This document shows, one piece after another, positions 8,874-16,514 of a stretch of 64,000 bases of DNA. Below the pieces are notes generated by a model. That model was given only the letters and a program-made list of their open reading frames with translations, did not search any database and was not told the DNA's origin. How positions within the stretch are numbered: position 1 is the stretch's first letter; each line of letters starts with the position of its first letter. Position numbers and translations under genes: made by a program. Source of the stretch: Cellulosimicrobium cellulans (GTDB lineage Bacteria > Actinomycetota > Actinomycetes > Actinomycetales > Cellulomonadaceae); NCBI RefSeq assembly GCF_007679345.1, contig NZ_VEGH01000006.1, positions 186,001-250,000 of the forward strand, written 5' to 3'.

Positions 8874-9665
8874 TCACAGCAGCGTCGTCAGCACGCCCCC
8901 GTCGGCCCGCACCGCGGCGCCGTTCGTGGCCGACGACAGCGGGCTCGCCAGGTACACCGCCAGCCGCGCGATCTCCTCGGGCTCGAGGAACCGCTGCAGC
9001 AGCGACGTCGTCCGGGCGGCGGCCAGCGTGTCCTTCAGGTCGCCGGCGGGGACCCCCTGGGCCTGCGCGATCTGCTCGACCGTGCGCGCGACGCCGTCGG
9101 AGTAGGTCGGCCCGCCGAGGATCGTGTTGACCGTGACGCCGGTGCCGCGCGTGGTCTTGGCGAGGCCGTTGGCCAGCGCCAGCGCCCCGGCCTTCGTGAC
9201 CCCGTAGGGGATCATGTCGGCCGGGACGTCCACCCCCGACTCGCTGCTGACGAACACCACCCGGCCCCGTCCGCGGGCGAGCATCGGCGGGAGCAGCCGG
9301 CGGGTGAGGCGCACGCCGCTCAGCAGGTTGACGTCGAGGTAGCGCTGCCACTCGGCGTCGGTGGCCCGGTCGAACGGCACGACGTCGAAGACGCCGGCGT
9401 TGTTGACGAGCACGTCGACGTCCCCCAGCCGGTCCAGCAGCCGCTCCACCTGATCGGCGTCCGCGAGGTCGGCGGCGATGCCGGACACCCCGGACCCCGG
9501 GACGGCGTCGCTCAGTCGGGCGACCGCGTCGTGCACCCGGCCCTCGTCGCGCCCGTTGACGACGACCTCGGCACCCTCGCGCAGCAGGGCCGCGGCGATC
9601 GCGTGGCCGATGCCCTGCGTCGACCCGCTGACGAACGCCCGGGTCCCGGTCAGCTGCAGATCCAT
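8874..9665 (-). CDS. SDR-family oxidoreductase
   Basis: A 263-residue classical short-chain dehydrogenase. It has the NAD(P)-binding GSTQGIGHA motif near residue 14, the NNAG motif (LVNNAGVF), a catalytic serine in FVSSESG and the active-site YGVTKAG (YxxxK). The substrate is unknown. ATG 9665 is preceded by GGAGGA with 5 nt spacing, which fixes the start. The gene is divergent from a MarR regulator, and the gap holds two copies of an operator-like sequence, so it is probably controlled by that regulator. Such pairs often respond to phenolic or electrophilic compounds, but nothing here proves it. Confidence 0.92.
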   Translation of the reverse strand: MDLQLTGTRAFVSGSTQGIGHAIAAALLREGAEVVVNGRDEGRVHDAVARLSDAVPGSGVSGIAADLADADQVERLLDRLGDVDVLVNNAGVFDVVPFDRATDAEWQRYLDVNLLSGVRLTRRLLPPMLARGRGRVVFVSSESGVDVPADMIPYGVTKAGALALANGLAKTTRGTGVTVNTILGGPTYSDGVARTVEQIAQAQGVPAGDLKDTLAAARTTSLLQRFLEPEEIARLAVYLASPLSSATNGAAVRADGGVLTTLL

Positions 9666-9702
9666 GGTGGTCCTCCCCGTGCCGCCGCACCGTGCGGCGA
9701 TC

Positions 9703-9751
9703 ACTTGCTCAGGAAAGTCACGGTAGGTCGCGATCACTTTCCTGAGCAAGT
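9703..9751. promoter_or_regulatory. Paired inverted operator for MarR regulator
   Basis: ACTTGCTCAGGAAAGT (9703-9718) recurs as its exact reverse complement ACTTTCCTGAGCAAGT (9736-9751). The centres are 33 bp apart, about three helical turns. Each 16-mer is itself a loose dyad (ACTT...AAGT). The right copy covers the expected -35 region of the marR promoter, and the left copy lies 38-53 bp upstream of the SDR start. This fits autorepression and co-repression by the MarR protein. Confidence 0.75.
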
Positions 9752-9761
9752 CAGGCCCGGC

Positions 9762-9767
9762 TAGGCT
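9762..9767 (+). promoter_or_regulatory. Predicted leaderless -10 box of marR gene
   Basis: TAGGCT, 7 nt, then ATG 9775. The upstream operator copy ends 10 bp before this box. Confidence 0.55.
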
Positions 9768-9774
9768 GGCTCGC

Positions 9775-10278
9775 ATGACGCACTCCGCGCAGACCCCCGC
9801 CGAGCTCGAGGGCGACGACCTCGCGACCTGGTCGGCGCTGGCGACCGTGCTCGAGTGGCTCCCGCCCGCGCTCGACGCGCAGCTCCAGCGGGACGCCGGG
9901 ATCACGCACTTCGAGTACGGGGTGCTCTACGCGCTGAGCCGGGCGGACGACGGCGCGCTGCGGATGAGCGTGCTCGCGGACTACGCGAACAGCACCCTGT
10001 CCCGGCTCTCCCGCGCGGCGGCCCGGCTCGAGGGTCGCGGGTGGCTGCGCCGGGAGCCGGACCCCACGGACGGGCGCTACACGCTCGCGCTGCTGACCGA
10101 CGCCGGGCGGGCGGCGGTCGCGGCGGCGACGCCCGGGCACGTCGCGACGGTGCACCGGCTGGTGCTCGACCGGCTGACCGCGGCGCAGGCGCGGCAGCTG
10201 CGGGAGGTCAGCCTCCGGATCGCGCGGGCGGTGCGCGAGGAGGGTGCCTGGCGGCCGCCCGTGCCGAGGGAGCGGTGA
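9775..10278 (+). CDS. MarR-family transcriptional regulator
   Basis: A 167-residue winged-helix regulator. Residues about 30-100 form the MarR DNA-binding domain (FEYGVLYALSRADDG, recognition-helix region NSTLSRLSRAAARLEGRGWL, wing RREPDPTDGRYTLALLT). The flanking helices form the dimerisation part. These proteins usually repress a neighbouring gene and themselves until a small ligand binds. The divergent SDR gene and the paired 16-bp inverted operator in the gap fit that model. The start is ATG 9775, consistent with a leaderless promoter. The ligand is unknown. Confidence 0.92.
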   Translation: MTHSAQTPAELEGDDLATWSALATVLEWLPPALDAQLQRDAGITHFEYGVLYALSRADDGALRMSVLADYANSTLSRLSRAAARLEGRGWLRREPDPTDGRYTLALLTDAGRAAVAAATPGHVATVHRLVLDRLTAAQARQLREVSLRIARAVREEGAWRPPVPRER

Positions 10279-10309
10279 CCGGCCGGCCGGGGCGCCGTAC
10301 CCTGCAGAA

Positions 10310-10386
10310 GGTAGCGTAGCGACGGTACAGAAGGTAGCGTAGCCGGCCTGTCAGAGGTAGCGTAGGGCGCCTGCGAGCGGTAGCGT
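10310..10386. repeat. Four-copy 23-bp direct repeat (iteron-like)
   Basis: GGTAGCGTAG occurs at 10310, 10333 and 10356 and as GGTAGCGTGC at 10379, an exact 23-bp period. The 13-bp intervals are less conserved, although CAGAA or CAGA precedes the first three copies. Each copy contains TAGCGT, a possible -10 sequence. In the last copy it lies 7 nt before GTG 10394. Confidence 0.9.
10381..10386 (+). promoter_or_regulatory. Predicted leaderless -10 box inside last repeat
   Basis: TAGCGT in repeat copy 4, 7 nt, then GTG 10394. This decides the start of the DUF4143 gene. Confidence 0.5.
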
Positions 10387-10393
10387 GCCGACC

Positions 10394-11641
10394 GTGGAGT
10401 ACCTCACCAGGACCGTCGACGCCGAGTTGTCCGCGCTGCTCCCGCACGCGGCGGCGATCGCCCTCGACGGCCCCAAGGGCGTGGGGAAGACCGCCACCGC
10501 GCTCCGGCGCGCGACGACTGCCTGGTTCCTCGACGACCCTGCGCAGCGGCAGGTGGCCGCGGCCGACACCGCGTTGTCCACGCCCCCGCCCGGGGGCGTG
10601 CTCCTCGACGAGTGGCAGCGGATCCCGCAGGTGTGGGACGCGGTGCGCCGCCAGGTGGACGCCGGCGCACCGCCGGGCCGGTTTCTCCTCACGGGCTCCG
10701 CGAGCCCGGTCGACGGCGCCGGCACGCACAGCGGTGCCGGCCGCATCCTCTCGCTGCGGATGCGGCCGATGGCCCTCCACGAGCGGGGCGGGGTGGAGCC
10801 GACCGTGTCCCTCTCGGCCCTGCTGGCCGGGGGTGCGACCGTCGCGGGCGAGTCGACGACCTCGCTCCGCGACTACGCCGAGGCGATCGTCGAGAGCGGC
10901 CTGCCCGGGGTCAGGACGCACGCGCCGCGCGTGCGCCGCGGTCTGCTCGACGCCTACCTCCAGCGAGTCGTCGACCGCGACCTGCCCGACCTCGGCTTCT
11001 CGGTCCGCCGTCCGGAGACCCTCCGGCGCTGGTTGGCCGCCTACGGCGCGGCCTCCTCGACCACCACCGCGTACTCGCGCCTGCTCGACGCGACGACCGG
11101 GGGCGACGGCGCCCAGCCGGCCAAGACGACCACCATCGCCTACCGGGACCACCTCACCCGGCTGTGGCTGCTGGACCCGGTGCCGGGCTGGATCCCGGCG
11201 AACAACCCGATCTCGCGCCTGCAGCAGGCGCCCAAGCACCAGCTGGCCGACCCCGCCCTGGCGGCCCGGCTCCTCGGCCTCTCGGCGGACTCGCTGCTCG
11301 GCCCGGCGGGCGCGCACATGACCGGCCCGCTGTTCGAGTCGCTCGTCACGCTCGGGGTCCGGGTCGCCGCGCAGGCGGCCGAGGCGACGGTGCACCACCT
11401 GCGGACCGGGTCGGGCGACCGCGAGGTCGACCTGGTCGTGCAGGGGGACGACGGCAGGGTCGTGGGCGTCGAGGTGAAGCTGGCCCCGGCCGTGACGGAC
11501 GCCGACGTCCGGCACCTGCTGTGGCTGCGCGAGCGGCTGCCCGACCTGGTCGCCGACCTCGTCGTCGTGACCACGGGGACGACGGCCTACCGTCGCCGTG
11601 ACGGGGTCGCGGTCGTGCCGCTCGCCCTCCTCGGGGCGTGA
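10394..11641 (+). CDS. AAA ATPase with DUF4143 domain
   Basis: A 415-residue ATPase of the AAA_14/DUF4143 class. Walker A is DGPKGVGKT near residue 27, Walker B is GVLLDEWQ near 75, and a sensor-like LLTGSASP follows. The C-terminal half has the DUF4143 layout, including the nuclease-like segment DREVDLVV and VVGVEVKLAP, which resembles the core of PD-(D/E)XK folds. The family is widespread and poorly characterised. GTG 10394 is chosen over GTG 10385 because TAGCGT lies 7 nt upstream of it. The 23-bp repeat array at the promoter suggests dedicated regulation, perhaps by the protein itself. It stands alone, with a convergent DUF1801 gene 19 bp downstream. Confidence 0.85.
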   Translation: MEYLTRTVDAELSALLPHAAAIALDGPKGVGKTATALRRATTAWFLDDPAQRQVAAADTALSTPPPGGVLLDEWQRIPQVWDAVRRQVDAGAPPGRFLLTGSASPVDGAGTHSGAGRILSLRMRPMALHERGGVEPTVSLSALLAGGATVAGESTTSLRDYAEAIVESGLPGVRTHAPRVRRGLLDAYLQRVVDRDLPDLGFSVRRPETLRRWLAAYGAASSTTTAYSRLLDATTGGDGAQPAKTTTIAYRDHLTRLWLLDPVPGWIPANNPISRLQQAPKHQLADPALAARLLGLSADSLLGPAGAHMTGPLFESLVTLGVRVAAQAAEATVHHLRTGSGDREVDLVVQGDDGRVVGVEVKLAPAVTDADVRHLLWLRERLPDLVADLVVVTTGTTAYRRRDGVAVVPLALLGA

Positions 11642-11660
11642 CCGGCTCGGCCGAGCGCCC

Positions 11661-12104
11661 TCACCCCTCCCCGGCGGCCCGCCGCACCAGGTCCCGGATC
11701 GCCGCCTCCTCGGCCTCGCCGACCCGGGTCAGCGCGTACGCCGTCGGCCACATCCCACCGTCGTCCAGCCGCGCGTCGTCGTTGAACCCGAGCGTCGCGT
11801 ACCGGGCCTTGAACTTGGACGCCGGCTGGAAGAACAGCACGGCCTTCGTGGCGCCGTAGGCCGGCATCCCGTACCAGGTGCGGGGGGTGAGCCCGGGCGC
11901 GACCTCGCGGACGATCGCGTGGATCCGCTCGGCCATCGCCCGGTCCTCGTCCGGCAGCTCGGCGATCTTCGCGAGCAGCTCGGCCTCCGGGTCGCCGGCG
12001 GCCTTGCCCCGCTTGCGGGCGGTGCGGACCTCGGCGGCGCGCTCCTGCATCGCGGCGCGCTCCTCGGCGGTGAAGTTCGCGGTGGGCTCGCGGGTCTCGG
12101 TCAT
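11661..12104 (-). CDS. DUF1801 family protein (iron chaperone-like)
   Basis: A 147-residue protein of the DUF1801/YdhG fold. A charged helical N-terminus with ARKRGKAAGDPEAELLAKIA is followed by the conserved core PRTWYGMPAYGATKAVLFFQ and KARYATLGFNDDARLDDGGM. The family has been compared with frataxin-like iron chaperones, but its biochemical role is not established. The start ATG 12104 is supported by AGGAGG 8 nt upstream. A possible -10, TACGGT, lies near 12150 on the same strand. It converges on the DUF4143 gene. Confidence 0.85.
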   Translation of the reverse strand: MTETREPTANFTAEERAAMQERAAEVRTARKRGKAAGDPEAELLAKIAELPDEDRAMAERIHAIVREVAPGLTPRTWYGMPAYGATKAVLFFQPASKFKARYATLGFNDDARLDDGGMWPTAYALTRVGEAEEAAIRDLVRRAAGEG

Positions 12105-12214
12105 GCTCGGTGCCTCCTGCTCGGCGGGGTGCGGTGCGTGAGCCCACCGTAGGAGCCGCGGCCGGCGCCGTGCTTCTCCGATCCTGACGGGTCCGGCGTC
12201 CGGCGTCCCCGGTG

Positions 12215-12661
12215 TCAGGACCCGGTGTCCGCGAGCTGCAGGTCGTCCACCACCGCCTGCAGGTCGGCCAGGTGCTCCGGGCAGTAGACCTCGACGATCA
12301 GCAGCTCGGCGCGCACGGCGCGGTCGGCGGCGAGCGTCGGCCGGCTCCCCGGGCCGGTGGCGCCGTTCGCCAGGCCGCGGAACAGCGCCGCCTTCCCGAG
12401 GGCGGACGCGGGGTCGGCGCAGACGACGCCGCCGTCGGCGCCGAGCACCGCGGCGACCCGGTCGGCGGACGGCAGCCGGGTGGCGCCGGACGCGGCCATC
12501 GCGTCGACCAGCTCCTGGGCCTTGTCCTGCGCCTCGGCGTCCTGCCGCGCGGAGCGGAACGACAGCAGGGCGATGAGCACCAGCACCGCGAGGACCGCGA
12601 TGCTCACCCCGTAGACCCAGCCGCGCTCGCGGCGGGTCGAGGTCTCGACGGGCACGGTCAT
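12215..12661 (-). CDS. Small single-span membrane protein, unknown
   Basis: A 148-residue protein with a short cytoplasmic N-terminus, one transmembrane helix (about residues 16-37, YGVSIAVLAVLVLIALLSF) and an extracytoplasmic part with two cysteines (VVCADPA and VEVYCPEHL). I do not recognise the family. Its ATG overlaps the stop of the amino-acid permease gene (ATGA), so it is translated with that gene and is probably an accessory subunit or stabilising partner of the permease. The two cysteines could form a disulfide outside the cell. Confidence 0.75.
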   Translation of the reverse strand: MTVPVETSTRRERGWVYGVSIAVLAVLVLIALLSFRSARQDAEAQDKAQELVDAMAASGATRLPSADRVAAVLGADGGVVCADPASALGKAALFRGLANGATGPGSRPTLAADRAVRAELLIVEVYCPEHLADLQAVVDDLQLADTGS

Positions 12662-14172
12662 GACGCGCTCACCTCCGGTTGCTGCGCCTCCGCGAGCCGC
12701 CACGTGGGCTTGCGGGACCGGTAGAACAGGAACGGCACGAGCAGGCCGAGGCCGAGGGCGCCGCCGCCGACGACCACGACGTAGACCCACGGGCTGCCGG
12801 TGCCGAGCTGGGAGGGCGGGACGAACCCGACGAGCAGCGCGGCGGCCGAGGCCACGAAGCCGACGCCGCACAGCGTGCGGATGATCGGGGCGCGGTAGCC
12901 GCGCGGGTGGTCGGCGTGCAGCCGCCGCAGCCGCACGGCTGCCACGAACATGAGCAGGTACATGATCAGGTAGACCTGCGTCGTGATGACCGAGAACACC
13001 CAGTACGCGCTCGACACCGAGGGGATGAGCGCGTAGCCGAGGGCGATGACGGTCGTGACGGCGCCCTGGGCGACCAGGATGTTCTGCTGGACGCCGTTCT
13101 TGTTGAGCCGCTGCAGGAACGGCGGCAGGTAGCCCTCCTGCCGGGAGATCAGCAGCAGGCCCTTCGACGGCCCGGCGAGCCAGGTGAGCATCCCGCCGAC
13201 GGAGGCGGCGACGAGCATGATCCCGATGACCGGGGTCAGCCACTGCCAGCCGAACTGGGCGAACACGGCGTCGAACGCCTGCATGATCCCGGCCGTGAGC
13301 GACAGCTCCTCCGCGGGGACGAACCAGGAGATGGCGAGCGCCGGCAGGATGAAGATGAGCAGCACCATCCCCATCGCCAGGAACATCGACCGCGGGAACT
13401 CGCGCCCGGGGTTCCGCAGCGACGAGACGTGCACCGCGTTCATCTCCATGCCCGAGTAGGACAGGAAGTTGTTCACGATCAGCACGAGGCTGGACAGGCC
13501 GGCCCACGCGGGCAGCAGGTGCTCGGCGTCCATCGGGGCCGCCGACGGGTTGCCCTGCCCGAGGAACACGACGCCGAGGGTCACGAGCAGCACCCCGGGG
13601 ATCAGCGTGCCGATGATGAGGCCGCCGGAGGCGAGCCCCGCGATCGCCTTGGTGCCGCGGGACGACACCCAGACACCGCTCCAGTAGACGATCACGATGA
13701 CCGCGGCCGTCCACACGCCGCTGGTCGCCAGGTCCGGGTTGATGACGTACGCGAGCGTGCTGGCCACGAAGCCGAGCAGCGTCGGGTAGTAGAAGATCGT
13801 CATCGCGAACTGGCACCAGACCGCGAGGAACCCGGCGGGCTTCGAGATGCCCTCGGACACCCAGTTGTAGACGCCGCCCTTCCAGCCGGACGCGAGCTCG
13901 GCGGACACCAGCGAGGTCGGCAGCAGGAACACGATGGCCGGGACGACGTACAGGAACACCGCGGCGAGGCCGTAGATCGCCATGGTCGGCGCCGCGCGCA
14001 GGCTGGCCACCGAGCTGGTGGTCATCATGGCGAGAGCGACCCAGGAGATCCACTGGGCCGCCGGCACCGGGGTGCGGCCCGCCGGGGCGTCCGCGGCGGG
14101 CGGCTCCGGGGCGTCGCCCGCGCGGTGCCGCCCGACGGGCTCACCGGTGGTGGGTGCGGTCTCTGCGGACAT
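12658..14172 (-). CDS. APC-family amino acid permease
   Basis: A 504-residue integral membrane transporter of the amino acid-polyamine-organocation superfamily, most like the glutamate:GABA antiporter (GadC) group. About twelve membrane segments are visible. The first follows a 40-residue hydrophilic tail, and conserved patches include GWKGGVYNWVSEG, FLSYSGMEMNAVHVSSLRNP and LTWLAGPSKGLLLISRQEGY. The substrate is probably an amino acid or its decarboxylation product; no decarboxylase gene is adjacent. The start ATG has an AGGGGGG ribosome site 4 nt upstream. The downstream 148-residue membrane protein overlaps it by 4 nt. Confidence 0.88.
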   Translation of the reverse strand: MSAETAPTTGEPVGRHRAGDAPEPPAADAPAGRTPVPAAQWISWVALAMMTTSSVASLRAAPTMAIYGLAAVFLYVVPAIVFLLPTSLVSAELASGWKGGVYNWVSEGISKPAGFLAVWCQFAMTIFYYPTLLGFVASTLAYVINPDLATSGVWTAAVIVIVYWSGVWVSSRGTKAIAGLASGGLIIGTLIPGVLLVTLGVVFLGQGNPSAAPMDAEHLLPAWAGLSSLVLIVNNFLSYSGMEMNAVHVSSLRNPGREFPRSMFLAMGMVLLIFILPALAISWFVPAEELSLTAGIMQAFDAVFAQFGWQWLTPVIGIMLVAASVGGMLTWLAGPSKGLLLISRQEGYLPPFLQRLNKNGVQQNILVAQGAVTTVIALGYALIPSVSSAYWVFSVITTQVYLIMYLLMFVAAVRLRRLHADHPRGYRAPIIRTLCGVGFVASAAALLVGFVPPSQLGTGSPWVYVVVVGGGALGLGLLVPFLFYRSRKPTWRLAEAQQPEVSAS

Positions 14173-14211
14173 CAGGCCCCCCTCTCCGCGCCGTCGCCGG
14201 CGACGAGGCCC

Positions 14212-14217
14212 ACGCTA
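14212..14217 (-). promoter_or_regulatory. Predicted -10 box of APC permease operon
   Basis: TAGCGT on the minus strand, 39 nt before the ATG at 14172. A leader of about 30 nt with a purine-rich ribosome site follows. Confidence 0.35.
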
Positions 14218-14284
14218 GGAAGGGGCGGGTGGGGCGTCCTCACCCGGGCGGGGTTACCTCCCCGCGCCCGACGGCCCGGCGGGG

Positions 14285-14953
14285 TCACCCGACGCCGTAG
14301 ACCCGCGCGCGGTGCGCGGCGAACCGCCGGCGCCCGACGGTGTGCCAGAGCAGCCGGGCCGGCGCGGGCAGGTTGGTGCGCAGCCAGCCCGCGCGCTCCG
14401 CGGGCGGCACGGCGTCCAGGATCCAGCCCAGCTGGATGAGCAGCCGGCTGCGCGGCACCGCGGCCATCCCGTGCTCGTGCAGCTGGTCCCACTCGCGCTG
14501 GCTGAGCACGCTCGACGCCGTCGGCAGGATGCGCTCCTCCTCCTGGCCGAGGTGCAGCACGAGCAGGGCGTGCAGGTCGTCCAGCACCCGGGCGACGCCG
14601 TCGCGCGCGGTCGCCGGCGCGCCGTCCTCCCAGGCGGGCAGCGCGGCGTCCAGGTCGCGCAGCAGCTCGGCGACGGTCGCGTGCTGCGCGCGCATCAGCC
14701 CGACGTGCAGGGCGCAGGCGGGGGAGCGCTGCTCGAGGCGGTCCCAGAGCAGCTGGTCCTCGCCCTCGTGATGGTGGTGCAGGCCGGTCGCGACCTCCCG
14801 GACGTGCGCGGCGACGACCCGCATCCGGCCGACGTCGCCGTCCCGGACGCCGCGGACGAGGCCGGGCGCGTCGGCGAACGCCCGCCGGAACAGCTGGTGG
14901 ATGTGCAGCAGGTCGGAGGTGTCGCACCCCGGACGGTCGGTGGTCGTCGTCAT
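14285..14953 (-). CDS. Hemerythrin HHE domain protein
   Basis: A 222-residue helical protein with the HHE cation-binding domain (about 10-145). Putative metal ligands are in LLHIHQLFRRAF, HHHHEGEDQLLWDRL, HVGLMRAQHATV and LLVLHLGQEEERIL. HHE domains bind a di-iron centre and sense or carry oxygen or NO. The C-terminal 75 residues (WLRTNLPAPARLLWHTVGRR and nearby) are often found in actinobacterial members and are of unknown role. No membrane span is present. It is divergent from the CGNR regulator, and the gap between them holds an inverted repeat that may serve both. Confidence 0.85.
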   Translation of the reverse strand: MTTTTDRPGCDTSDLLHIHQLFRRAFADAPGLVRGVRDGDVGRMRVVAAHVREVATGLHHHHEGEDQLLWDRLEQRSPACALHVGLMRAQHATVAELLRDLDAALPAWEDGAPATARDGVARVLDDLHALLVLHLGQEEERILPTASSVLSQREWDQLHEHGMAAVPRSRLLIQLGWILDAVPPAERAGWLRTNLPAPARLLWHTVGRRRFAAHRARVYGVG

Positions 14954-15000
14954 CGTCGGCTCGCTCTCGCTCGGCGGGGCTGGTCGGGACGCCCGGCACC

Positions 15001-15053
15001 GGTGACGTCGCCCCTGCGGACGTCACCGGCTATCGCCGAACGGTGGTGACGAC
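15001..15053. promoter_or_regulatory. Operator-like inverted repeat plus third half-site
   Basis: GGTGACGTC (15001-15009) and GACGTCACC (15019-15027) form a perfect 9-bp dyad with a 9-nt centre. A third half-site, GGTGACGAC (15045-15053), matches 8 of 9 and touches the predicted -10 box at 15054. The site lies between divergent genes. A candidate protein is the CGNR regulator itself. Confidence 0.6.
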
Positions 15054-15059
15054 TATCCT
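15054..15059 (+). promoter_or_regulatory. Predicted leaderless -10 box of CGNR gene
   Basis: TATCCT, 7 nt, then ATG 15067. This selects ATG 15067 over the in-frame upstream ATG 15043, which would place the promoter inside the gene. Confidence 0.55.
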
Positions 15060-15066
15060 CAGACCC

Positions 15067-15600
15067 ATGTCCGCCGTCAAGAGCCCCGACCCGCTCGACG
15101 CCTGGGTGGTCCGGGGCGTCGAGCCCGGCGTCGCGCCGGACGCGACGGAGGGGCTGCGCGCGCTGCTGAACACGGACGACCGGTTCCACGGGGTCGACCC
15201 GCTCCGCGGCTCCGGCCCTGCGGCGCTCGTCGAGGCCCGCGACGTGCTCCGCGGGTACCTCGGCGGCGGCGAGCCGGCCGCGCTGGCCGCGCTCGCGGCG
15301 CGGTACCCGCTCGTCGTCGCGCCGGGCGACCCCGGGACCGCCGCGCTCACCCTCGTCCCCGCGCCCGGGGCCGGCCCGGACGCGGCGCTGGTCGCGGGCG
15401 TGCTCGCCGCGCTGCACCGCGCGGTCGCCGCGGGGGAGTGGGCGCGCCTCAAGGCGTGCGCCAACCCGGACTGCCAGTGGGTCTACCACGACGGCTCGCG
15501 CAACCGGTCGGGCCGGTGGTGCTCGATGGGCGAGTGCGGCGACGTGATGAAGGCGCGCGCCTACCGCCGCCGCGCCCGGGCCGGCTCGGCGCCGGCCTGA
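15067..15600 (+). CDS. CGNR zinc finger protein (ABATE family regulator)
   Basis: A 177-residue protein with the N-terminal ABATE-type ligand domain and a C-terminal CGNR zinc finger. The finger reads CANPDCQWVYHDGSRNRSG, then RWCSMGECGDVMKARAYRRR; four cysteines are visible (C..C...C..C). This family is presumed to be stress-response transcription factors. The start is taken at ATG 15067 because of the TATCCT box 7 nt before it. The inverted repeat upstream is a likely binding site, making this gene possibly autoregulated and the divergent hemerythrin gene a possible target. Confidence 0.88.
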   Translation: MSAVKSPDPLDAWVVRGVEPGVAPDATEGLRALLNTDDRFHGVDPLRGSGPAALVEARDVLRGYLGGGEPAALAALAARYPLVVAPGDPGTAALTLVPAPGAGPDAALVAGVLAALHRAVAAGEWARLKACANPDCQWVYHDGSRNRSGRWCSMGECGDVMKARAYRRRARAGSAPA

Positions 15601-15695
15601 CGCCGCGCCGGCGCCGCGACCGGGCTGCGAGCGGCCAGCCGTACGCTGCGGGCGCCGGCCGGCCGGCCGTCGGCGGGCCCGCGCTGGAGGCGACC

Positions 15696-16103
15696 ATGCT
15701 GTCCGACCACCCCGCGATGCCCTGCCTCGCCGTGCGGGACCTCGACCGCGCGCGCCGGTTCTACGAGCAGACCCTGGGCTTCCGGCGGGCGGAGGTGCCG
15801 GGGCTCGACGAGACCGAGGGCGCGGGCGTCGTCTACGCGACGAAGGAGGGCGGGATCCTGGTGTACCCGTCCGCCTACGCCGGGACGAACCGGGCGACCG
15901 CCGTGACGTTCCAGGTCCCCGGTGACGCCTTCGACGCCGAGGTCGCCGCGCTGCGCGCCGGCGGGGTCGAGCTCCAGACGTTCGAGCTGCCGTCGGGGTC
16001 GTGGCTGGACGGCGTCCTGACGGACGGGCCGATGCGGGCGGTGTGGTTCGCCGACCCGGACGGGAACATCCTCAACGTCGAGACCGTCGCCGCCGCGGGC
16101 TGA
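15696..16103 (+). CDS. VOC family protein (glyoxalase/bleomycin resistance fold)
   Basis: A 135-residue protein of the vicinal oxygen chelate superfamily. It contains CLAVRDLDRARRFYEQTLGF near the start and ends with VWFADPDGNILNVE, typical of the paired beta-alpha-beta-beta-beta modules. Metal-ligand positions (E in GNILNVE) are partly present. The substrate cannot be named; such proteins range from glyoxalases to antibiotic-binding proteins. ATG 15696 has CTGGAGG 5 nt upstream. It follows the CGNR gene in the same direction with a 95-bp gap, so co-transcription is possible. Confidence 0.85.
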   Translation: MLSDHPAMPCLAVRDLDRARRFYEQTLGFRRAEVPGLDETEGAGVVYATKEGGILVYPSAYAGTNRATAVTFQVPGDAFDAEVAALRAGGVELQTFELPSGSWLDGVLTDGPMRAVWFADPDGNILNVETVAAAG

Positions 16104-16514
16104 CGGCGCGCCGGACGGGCCGCCGCGTGCGATGCTCGTCACACCCGGCGCCGGGACGAGGGCGTCGCGACGCCGGGAGGCACGCGACCGACAGGTCACC
16201 CCATAGCACAGGGCCCCGGTTCCGCGCTGAGCCGGAGGCCCCGGACGAGGGCATCCACCTGCCGGGGATGCCCTGACTGGCATGTTTCCGCCGTGTTTCC
16301 GGCAGGTTCCGTCTTGAATGCTGGACACTACTGCTCAGTATCGATCCGGTAACGATCGCCTCCGACGGGGGGATGTGTCCGTTTTGTCCCAAGTGGGGTC
16401 ACTAGCGTTGCCCCATCCACGGCGGGACCGCACGTCTGCCGCGCTCGGGACGACCCCTGGAGGTCGGCCCGCGCGGCGCGAGGACGGGTGGGCGCCACCT
16501 TCACAGGAGGAACA
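16104..16514 (+). promoter_or_regulatory. Long leader region of the peptide ABC operon
   Basis: This 411-bp gap has no supported gene. Its contents, in order, are: TGCGATGCTCGTCACA at 16128-16143, one base off the CRP-type consensus TGTGAN6TCACA; a hairpin (AGGGCATCC 16248-16256 with GGATGCCCT 16266-16274); three spaced TGTTTCCG-like copies; and a possible -10, TAGCGT at 16403-16408. It ends with a strong AGGAGG site at 16505-16510. The stretch around 16275-16410 is visibly less GC-rich than its surroundings. Confidence 0.5.
16283..16311 (+). promoter_or_regulatory. Helically phased TGTTTCCG direct repeats
   Basis: TGTTTCCG at 16283 and 16294, then AGGTTCCG at 16304, are spaced 11 and 10 bp, one helical turn each. 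They lie about 100 bp upstream of the presumed operon promoter. They may be binding sites for an unknown regulator. Confidence 0.35.

Noticed and set aside
10310-10386. CRISPR-like repeat with spacers
   Set aside because: The conserved part is about 10 bp and the spacers 13 bp, far too short. An operator or iteron array fits better.
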